From Pseudomonadota bacterium (GTDB lineage Bacteria > Pseudomonadota > Alphaproteobacteria > Rhizobiales > Devosiaceae): 15,788 nt of DNA. How positions within the stretch are numbered: position 1 is the first letter of the stretch; every line of letters begins with the position of its first letter. Below are positions 7,878 through 14,411 of this stretch, piece by piece. Location of the stretch: NCBI GenBank assembly GCA_023431205.1, contig JAEYXQ010000083.1, positions 1-15,788 of the forward strand, read 5' to 3'. The notes below the pieces were generated by a model. The model was not told the origin of the DNA and did no database searches. It saw only the letters and a program-made list of their open reading frames with translations. The position numbers and the translations under genes were made by a program.

Positions 7878-7926
7878 AACCGACCAACCCGGCAAGAGGC
7901 TGGCGGCATACAGGGAATGGGGAACT

Positions 7927-9081
7927 ATGCGCGTAGGCATCGTCGGCCTCGGCTATCGGCTTGGCTATCTGTCGCGGGTCTTCTCGCTGGCGCATCCGGA
8001 TTTCACCGTTGCCGCCTATGTCGATCCGGATCCGGCCGGCCTACCCTATGCCCAGGAGCATGGTGTCTCCATCGGCCAGAGCTATGACAGCCTCGAGGCC
8101 ATGCTCGATGCCGAAAAGCTCGACCTGCTGATGGTTGGTTCGCCCAACCACCTCCACCTCGATCATATCCGCATCGGGCTCGAGCGCGGGCTCAAGATCT
8201 TCACGGAAAAGCCCGTCGTCACCACCATCGAGGACACGATGGAGCTGGCGGCGCTGATCGCCCAGTACGGCTCCGATAACGTCATGGTCGGCCTCGTCCT
8301 GCGCTATGCCCCGCTCTATGTCGACCTGCGCACGGCCCAGGCCGAGGGCAAGCTCGGCGACATCGCCGCCATCGAGGCCGCCGAGCACATTCCGCCCTAC
8401 CACGGCGCCTTCTTCATGCGCGACTGGCGCCGTTATGAGCGCTATGCCGGCAGCTTCATGCTCGAGAAGTGCTGCCACGACCTCGATCTCTACAACGGCG
8501 TCATGGGCTGCCGCCCGCGCTACGTGTCGAGCTTTGGCGGGCGCCGCAGCTTCGTGCCCAAGAACGCTCCGCAGGCGGTCGGCGCCAACGATCTCGAAGT
8601 CTACCACCGCAAGCCTTCCGGCTGGATGGGCTCTGACAAGGTCTTCGACAGCGACGGCGACATCATCGATTTCCAGCAGGCGCTGGTGGAATACGAGAAC
8701 GGCGCTTCGCTCTGCTTCCACACCAATCTCAACGTGCCGCACGACTTCCGCCGCTTCGCCGTGATCGGCGCGCAGGGCATGGCCGAGGGCGACTTCATCC
8801 GCAACTACTTCCAGGTCACCGATTCCCGCACCTCCGAGCGGCTGATCGACAAGACCTACCAGACCTCCGACCTGTCGCAGCACTATGGCGCCGACGAGCA
8901 GATGGCCGAGGACATCCTCAAGCACCTGCTCGAGGGTGCATCCCTGCCGGTCTCGGTCACCGATGCCCTCGAGGCGGGGCTCCTGGCCCTGTCGATGGAC
9001 CAGGCGATGCGAACCCGATCCGTGGTCGACATGACCCCCATCTGGCAGCAATTCGATGCTGCCCTGGGGCGGACGAGCTAG
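7927..9081 (+). CDS. Gfo/Idh/MocA-family NAD(P)-dependent oxidoreductase
   Basis: A 384-residue cytosolic protein of normal family length. The N-terminal Rossmann fold begins MRVGIVGLGYRLGY, a variant of the GxGxxG nucleotide loop. SPNHLHLDH (72-80) and the family hallmark EKP (94-96) follow. The C-terminal domain contains EKCCHDLDLYN (180-190), where His184/Asp185 occupy the position of the usual catalytic HxxD/HD residues, next to an unusual Cys-Cys pair. Members oxidise, reduce or epimerise sugars and amino sugars with NAD(P). ATG 7927 has GGGGA 4-5 nt upstream; the frame is open for about 600 bp further but without coding-like sequence. It heads the sugar operon, and its stop at 9079-9081 overlaps the Shine-Dalgarno of the first permease, so it probably acts on the imported sugar or its product. 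Confidence 0.92.
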   Translation: MRVGIVGLGYRLGYLSRVFSLAHPDFTVAAYVDPDPAGLPYAQEHGVSIGQSYDSLEAMLDAEKLDLLMVGSPNHLHLDHIRIGLERGLKIFTEKPVVTTIEDTMELAALIAQYGSDNVMVGLVLRYAPLYVDLRTAQAEGKLGDIAAIEAAEHIPPYHGAFFMRDWRRYERYAGSFMLEKCCHDLDLYNGVMGCRPRYVSSFGGRRSFVPKNAPQAVGANDLEVYHRKPSGWMGSDKVFDSDGDIIDFQQALVEYENGASLCFHTNLNVPHDFRRFAVIGAQGMAEGDFIRNYFQVTDSRTSERLIDKTYQTSDLSQHYGADEQMAEDILKHLLEGASLPVSVTDALEAGLLALSMDQAMRTRSVVDMTPIWQQFDAALGRTS

Positions 9082-9093
9082 AGGAGCCCTGCC

Positions 9094-9981
9094 GTGACCA
9101 GCACTCGCAACGCCACCCTGTTCGCAATCGCCCTGCTGGCCCCGGCCGTTCTCTATATTCTGACGATCGTCGCCTATCCGCTGTTTGACACGGTCGTGCT
9201 GTCGTTCACCAATGCGGCGCTCCGGCCCGACTATGATTTCGTCGGCTGGGCCAACTACCAGCGCATTTTCGGCGCCGGCAATTTCACCGAAGTGATCATC
9301 CGCACCTTCGTCTGGACCTTCTTCTCGGTGTCCATGAAGATGGTGATCGGCATGTTCGGCGCCGTGCTGCTCAATGCCGCCATCCCCGGCCAGACCGTGT
9401 TCCGCATCCTCACCATGCCGCCCTGGATCGTGCCCATGGCGATCGGCATCTTCATGTGGGGCTGGATGTACAACGGCCAGTTCGGCATGATTTCGGGCCT
9501 GCTGCAGAACTTCGGCATCATCAGCAAGCCGTGGCCGATCCTGGCCCAGGGCAGCTCGGCCTTCTGGGCGACCATCGTCACCGACGTGTGGATCGGCGTG
9601 CCCATGGTCACCATCTATTTCCTCGCCGCCATGCAGTCGATCCCGCGCGACCTACACGAGGCGGCCTGGGCCGACGGGGCAGGGCGTTTCTACCGCTTCC
9701 GCCGCATCACCCTGCCGCTGATGGTGCCCGCCATCATCACCATGAGCCTGCTGTCGCTGATCGCCACCTTCAACTCGTTCGACATCATCTGGATTCTGAC
9801 CCAGGGCGGCCCGTCCGGCCAGACCACCACGATGATCATCGACACCTACAAGACCGCCATCGGCTCGCGGAAATACGGTGAGGGCGCAGCCCGTGCGGTG
9901 GTGATTTCGCTCTTCGTCACTGCCTTCTGCATCGTCTACTTCCGCGCCGTGCGGCGTCTTTCGCAGGGAGAAGCGAAATGA
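9094..9981 (+). CDS. ABC sugar importer permease (CUT1, MalF/UgpA type)
   Basis: This 295-residue inner-membrane protein has about six predicted helices, starting with LFAIALLAPAVLYILTIVAY. The cytoplasmic coupling (EAA) loop reads EAAWADGAGRFYRFRRITLP from residue 189, matching the EAA---G motif that contacts the ATPase. IIWILTQGGP near the C-terminus is typical of MalF/UgpA-like partners. It would form a heterodimer with the next gene product and pass an oligosaccharide delivered by the binding protein. The start is GTG 9094, with GAGGAG at 9081-9086 seven nt upstream. Its TGA overlaps the next ATG by 4 bp (ATGA), implying coupled translation. Confidence 0.94.
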   Translation: MTSTRNATLFAIALLAPAVLYILTIVAYPLFDTVVLSFTNAALRPDYDFVGWANYQRIFGAGNFTEVIIRTFVWTFFSVSMKMVIGMFGAVLLNAAIPGQTVFRILTMPPWIVPMAIGIFMWGWMYNGQFGMISGLLQNFGIISKPWPILAQGSSAFWATIVTDVWIGVPMVTIYFLAAMQSIPRDLHEAAWADGAGRFYRFRRITLPLMVPAIITMSLLSLIATFNSFDIIWILTQGGPSGQTTTMIIDTYKTAIGSRKYGEGAARAVVISLFVTAFCIVYFRAVRRLSQGEAK

Positions 9982-10916
9982 CCGATATCCCCCGCTCCCA
10001 GGAAGTCGCCTCGGTCGACAGCCCGGCGCTGGTCAAGCCCAGGCGCAAGGTCCGCGCCCGCACCATCCGCGCCATGATCGACCGCTACAAGTGGTACGAA
10101 GTGGCAGCGCTCTATGCCGGCATCGCGGTGTTCCTGTTCTTCGTGCTGGCGCCCTTCATCGAAGGCTTCCTGGTCTCGCTGAAGCCGCTCGCTCAGCTCT
10201 TCTCCACCCCCTACAGCTTCATTCCGAAGAACGGCTCGTTTGACGCCTATGTCACCATGTGGACATCGGTGCCGGCGCTGGGCATCCACATCTTCAACTC
10301 CTTCTTCATCTCCACCGTGGTGACCCTGATCGTTGTCGCCATCGTCGTGCCCGCCGCCTACGCCTTTGCCCGTTTCAGCTTCTCGGGCTCGGGCCTGCTG
10401 CTCGGCCTGTTCCTGGCCGTCAACATGTTCTCCGGCGCGGTGCTCTTGATCCCGCTGTTCCGGCTGATGCGCACGCTGGGGCTGCTCAATACCTACTGGG
10501 CGATGATCGTGCCGGGCGCGGCCTTCCTGATCCCGTCCTCGATCTGGCTCCTGCGCACCTACATGCTGCGCATCCCGCGTGAGCTCGACGAGGCGGCCTG
10601 GGTCGATGGCGCCTCGCGGCTCTACACCCTGCGTCGGGTCATCCTGCCGCTGGCCATGCCGGGCATCGTCGTGGTCGCCATCATGACCTTCATCGGTGCC
10701 TACGCCCAGCAATTCATCTTTGCGCTGACCTTCAACTCCAAGACCGAGTTCATGCCGCTGCCGATCGGGCTCTTCGCCTTCTTCGGCAAGCAGGAGGTGA
10801 TCTGGAACGAGCTGATGGCGGCGAGCTTCGTCGGCATCCTGCCGGTGATGATCGTGATCGTGTTCCTGCAACGCTACCTCGTGGCCGGCCTGACCGCCGG
10901 AGCGATCAAGCAGTAG
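9978..10916 (+). CDS. ABC sugar importer permease (CUT1, MalG/UgpE type)
   Basis: A 312-residue inner-membrane protein with a basic, about 35-residue N-terminal cytoplasmic stretch and six predicted helices, the first around ALYAGIAVFLFFVLAPF. The EAA loop reads EAAWVDGASRLYTLRRVILP from residue 205. MalG/UgpE traits include AFARFSFSG after a central helix and the IWLLRTYMLRIPRELDEAAW run. It pairs with the upstream permease to form the translocation channel. ATG 9978 overlaps the preceding TGA by 4 bp and has GGGAG upstream inside the previous gene. The 92-bp gap that follows, before the binding-protein start, holds hairpins and an alternative start. Confidence 0.94.
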   Translation: MTDIPRSQEVASVDSPALVKPRRKVRARTIRAMIDRYKWYEVAALYAGIAVFLFFVLAPFIEGFLVSLKPLAQLFSTPYSFIPKNGSFDAYVTMWTSVPALGIHIFNSFFISTVVTLIVVAIVVPAAYAFARFSFSGSGLLLGLFLAVNMFSGAVLLIPLFRLMRTLGLLNTYWAMIVPGAAFLIPSSIWLLRTYMLRIPRELDEAAWVDGASRLYTLRRVILPLAMPGIVVVAIMTFIGAYAQQFIFALTFNSKTEFMPLPIGLFAFFGKQEVIWNELMAASFVGILPVMIVIVFLQRYLVAGLTAGAIKQ

Positions 10917-10921
10917 GACCG

Positions 10922-10936
10922 AGGAGGTTTTCGATG
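10922..10936 (+). promoter_or_regulatory. Perfect Shine-Dalgarno and ATG, alternative upstream start for the binding protein
   Basis: AGGAGG (10922-10927) is followed by a 6-nt spacer and ATG 10934, the strongest ribosome binding site in this operon. The ATG is in frame with the sugar-binding protein and would add 25 residues (MSGPRRPRLREERPSPEGRI...), a basic, proline-rich extension ahead of the signal peptide. The usual start is ATG 11009, which has its own GGGAG. The upstream start may be used, may load ribosomes, or may be a remnant. Confidence 0.45.
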
Positions 10937-10937
10937 T

Positions 10938-10990
10938 CGGGGCCGCGCCGGCCCCGGCTGAGGGAAGAGCGGCCTTCACCAGAGGGCCGC
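10938..10990 (+). other. Two GC-rich hairpins between permease and binding-protein genes
   Basis: Hairpin 1 pairs CGGGGCC (10938-10944) with GGCCCCG (10950-10956) over a 5-nt loop. Hairpin 2 pairs GCGGCC (10969-10974) with GGCCGC (10985-10990) over a 10-nt loop. Neither is followed by a T-run, so they are not intrinsic terminators. Hairpins at this place in ABC operons commonly act as mRNA processing or protection points that favour the binding-protein message. Hairpin 1 also lies 2 nt after ATG 10934 and could hinder initiation there. Confidence 0.45.
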
Positions 10991-11008
10991 ATCACAAGGG
11001 AGACTATA

Positions 11009-12229
11009 ATGAACAAGACTAGCCTCACGCTGGCGGTTTCGTTTCTGGCCCTGGCCAGCGCGACCCCTGCCGCCTTCGCCCAGGATCAGGAAATCACCTT
11101 CATCAACTGCGGTGACGAACTGACGGCCGGCTACGCCGAGTACTTTGCCGAGTGGGAAGCCGAGAACCCCGGCTTCAAGGTCGCTCCGGAAGTTGTCGGC
11201 TGGGGCCAGTGCCAGGACAAGGTGACCACCCTTGCCGCCGCCGGCACCCCGGTTGCCCTGGCCTATGTCGGCTCGCGCACTCTCAAGCAGTTCGCCATGA
11301 ACGACCTGATCGTTCCCGTCCCGATGTCGGACGAAGAAAAGGCCGAATACTACAACTACGTGCCCGATACCGTCACCTTCGACGGCACCCAGTGGGGCGT
11401 TCCGGTCGCCTTCTCGACCAAGGCCCTGTTCTGGAACAAGGACCTGTTCGAGGAAGCCGGTCTCGATCCCGAGACCCCGCCCAAGACCTGGGAAGAAAAG
11501 ATCGCTTTCGCCAAGCAGATCACCGAGAACACCGATGCGGCCGGCTACGGTCTCGTCGCCAAGACCTTCGACAACACCATGCACCAGTTCCTCCACTGGG
11601 TGTACACCAACAATGGTTCGGTGATCGACGCCGAGGGCAACATCACCCTCAACTCGCCGCAGGTCCTGGCTGCCCTTGAAGCCATCAAGGAAATCACTCC
11701 CTACTCCGAGGAAGGCCCGACCGCCTACGAGCAGAACGAAGTCCGCGCCATCTGGCTGGACGGCGGCGTCGCCATGATCGAAGCCTCTCCGGGTGCAGCC
11801 ATCCGCGCCGAGGAAGCCGGCATGAACTGGGGCGTTGCCGACCTGCCGCTCGGTCCCGACGCTCAGGGTCCCGGCACCCTGCTGATCACCGACGCGCTGG
11901 CCGTGTTCAAGGGCTCCGGTGTCGAGGAGCAGGCCATCAGCCTGGCCAAGTACATTACCTCCGGTGAGCGTCAGTGGGCTGCCGAAATGGCCCAGGGCCT
12001 GACCCCGCTGCGTCCGCTTGAGCCGCAGACCAGCGAACTGCTGGCCGAAACCCCTTACTGGAAGCCGTTCCTCGACGGCATCGAGTTCGGTGGTCCCGAG
12101 CCGCTGTTCAACGACTATATCGGTCTGCAGAACGTCATGATCGAAATGGTCCAGTCGGTCGTCACCGGCCAGGCCGAGCCGCAGGAAGCGCTTGAGCGCG
12201 CCGCCGGCGAGCTCGAGCAGTACAAGTAA
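11009..12229 (+). CDS. ABC sugar-binding protein, periplasmic (solute-binding family 1)
   Basis: A 406-residue secreted protein. The signal peptide has a basic start (MNKTSL), a hydrophobic core (TLAVSFLALASA) and a signal peptidase I site after AFA at residues 22-24, giving a mature N-terminus near QDQEITF. No lipobox cysteine is present. The mature part has solute-binding family 1 traits: WEAENPGFKV, GVPVAFSTKALFWNKDLFEEAG, PKTWEEKIAFAKQI and a C-terminal ALERAAGELEQYK. Two cysteines, C34 and C68, are the only ones I see and could form a periplasmic disulfide. It would deliver the sugar to the two permeases upstream. ATG 11009 is chosen for the signal peptide and GGGAG 6 nt upstream; ATG 10934 is an in-frame rival. 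Hairpins flank the gene on both sides. The ligand is unproven, probably an N-acetylhexosamine oligosaccharide given the GH20 gene. Confidence 0.94.
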   Translation: MNKTSLTLAVSFLALASATPAAFAQDQEITFINCGDELTAGYAEYFAEWEAENPGFKVAPEVVGWGQCQDKVTTLAAAGTPVALAYVGSRTLKQFAMNDLIVPVPMSDEEKAEYYNYVPDTVTFDGTQWGVPVAFSTKALFWNKDLFEEAGLDPETPPKTWEEKIAFAKQITENTDAAGYGLVAKTFDNTMHQFLHWVYTNNGSVIDAEGNITLNSPQVLAALEAIKEITPYSEEGPTAYEQNEVRAIWLDGGVAMIEASPGAAIRAEEAGMNWGVADLPLGPDAQGPGTLLITDALAVFKGSGVEEQAISLAKYITSGERQWAAEMAQGLTPLRPLEPQTSELLAETPYWKPFLDGIEFGGPEPLFNDYIGLQNVMIEMVQSVVTGQAEPQEALERAAGELEQYK

Positions 12230-12245
12230 GGTCCTCCCAGACCCT

Positions 12246-12269
12246 GCCGCCGCCCTCAGGGGCGGCGGC
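12246..12269 (+). other. Strong stem-loop after the binding-protein gene
   Basis: GCCGCCGCCC (12246-12255) pairs perfectly with GGGCGGCGGC (12260-12269) over a TCAG tetraloop. It begins 17 nt after the binding-protein stop and ends before the ATPase Shine-Dalgarno (GGAG, 12283-12286). There is no T-tract, so read-through into the ATPase gene is expected. The stem probably blocks 3' exonucleases and stabilises the binding-protein mRNA. Confidence 0.65.
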
Positions 12270-12293
12270 TCCCCAGATTATCGGAGACGCCGC

Positions 12294-13370
<1,077 letters not shown>

Positions 13371-13399
13371 GCCCCCCCGACCCGCGAGGAGGCAGCTCC

Positions 13400-14266
13400 A
13401 TGCTCGACATCGTGGGTATTCTGCAGACCGAGAAGGACGAGTTCACCCGTTCCGAGCGGGCCCTCACCGAGATCGTGCTCGCCGATGTCGAGAGCGTTCT
13501 GAAAATGTCGATCGTTGACTTGGCGGCCCAGGCCGACGTGTCTCCGCCCACCGTGACCCGCTTCTGTCGCCGGCTCGGCTGCGACTCCTATGCCGATTTC
13601 AAGGTGCGGCTGGCCCAGTCCCGCTTCGTCGGGCAGCGCTATTTCGCGCCCACCGCCGGTCCCTCAAGCGTGCAGGAGATCGCCCAGGGCGTCGTCAACG
13701 GCATCCAGTCCACGATCTACGAAACCTTCGATCACCTCGATTTCGCCGCCATCGAGCGGGCCGCCGAGAGCATCGTAAAGTCCAGCTTCGTGCTGGCTTT
13801 CGGCTCCGGCGGGGCCTCCTCGAACATGGCCAGCGAAGTCGAGACGCGCCTGTTCCGCCTCGGCATCCGCATCGCTTCCACCGACGACCATCAGCTCCAG
13901 ATGATGCGCGCCGCCTCCGCCCCGGCGGGCACCCTGGTCATCGCCTTTTCCATGTCCGGCAACAACGTCCAGCTTGCCAAGGCACTGACCATCGCCGGCG
14001 AATATGGACTTACCCGCGTCGTCTTCACTCGGTCGGGCTCCCCCGTTGCGGATCAGGCCGACATCCTTGTGCCGGTGCGCTGGCACGAAAACTCCGACAT
14101 CCTGCGTCCCTCCCCAGGGCGTTATGCCTTCCTTGCCACCATCGACGTGCTCTCCCAGACCATCGCCACCCGTCTCGGCCAACCCGCCATCGCCAGCATG
14201 CGCCGCATCAAGCATCAGCTGATCGTCAACCGCGACGGCGAAGACGGCCAGCCCCTGGGAGACTAG
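13400..14266 (+). CDS. RpiR-family transcriptional regulator with SIS domain
   Basis: A 288-residue cytoplasmic regulator of standard RpiR length. The N-terminal helix-turn-helix (HTH_6) includes SIVDLAAQADVSPPTVTRFC (37-56) followed by RRLGCDSYADFKVRLAQ. The C-terminal SIS (sugar isomerase) domain has FGSGGAS (134-140) and SMSGNN (184-189), the loops that bind phosphosugars. RpiR proteins repress or activate sugar genes in response to phosphorylated sugars such as GlcNAc-6-phosphate. GAGGAGG at 13386-13392 lies 7 nt before ATG 13400. The gene lies between the importer ATPase and the GH20 enzyme, so control of this locus is likely. The effector is inferred, not shown. Confidence 0.94.
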   Translation: MLDIVGILQTEKDEFTRSERALTEIVLADVESVLKMSIVDLAAQADVSPPTVTRFCRRLGCDSYADFKVRLAQSRFVGQRYFAPTAGPSSVQEIAQGVVNGIQSTIYETFDHLDFAAIERAAESIVKSSFVLAFGSGGASSNMASEVETRLFRLGIRIASTDDHQLQMMRAASAPAGTLVIAFSMSGNNVQLAKALTIAGEYGLTRVVFTRSGSPVADQADILVPVRWHENSDILRPSPGRYAFLATIDVLSQTIATRLGQPAIASMRRIKHQLIVNRDGEDGQPLGD

Positions 14267-14285
14267 CCCCGACGCTTGTGTGCTG

Positions 14286-14383
14286 CCCTCCCTCCCCCTG
14301 AGGGGAGGGCCGGGGAGGGGGTCGATCGATCCCGACCCGCACTTCGACCCCACCCCACCCCCTGCCCTCAAGGGGGAGGGGAG
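14286..14383. repeat. Inverted pair of GC-rich palindromic repeat units
   Basis: Unit 1 (14286-14324) and unit 2 (14345-14383) are 39 nt each and resemble reverse complements of one another. Each contains a CCCTCCCC...GGGGAGGG-like palindrome and a G- or C-rich tail ending GGGGTCG or starting CGACCCC. Unit 1 folds as CCCTCCCC (14290-14297), loop CTGA, GGGGAGGG (14302-14309). Repeats of this style are common between genes in Alphaproteobacteria. They fill most of the 145-bp gap between the RpiR and GH20 genes. No T-run follows, so termination is not clear. Confidence 0.6.
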
Positions 14384-14411
14384 CTACCACACTCAACCTA
14401 GAGCCCGCCCC

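Noticed and set aside
7324..7926. N-terminal extension of the Gfo/Idh/MocA frame
   Set aside because: The frame happens to be open for about 200 codons, but the extension overlaps the MFS gene and the promoter region. The Rossmann fold begins exactly at the ribosome-binding-site-supported ATG 7927.
8041..9051. A 336-codon antisense ORF opposite the Gfo/Idh/MocA gene
   Set aside because: It is a GC-skew shadow of the real gene, with no motif and no ribosome binding site context.
9936..10979. A 347-codon antisense ORF opposite the second permease
   Set aside because: It is extremely rich in His, Gln, Glu and Asp from complementing hydrophobic codons, a typical antisense artefact of a membrane protein gene.
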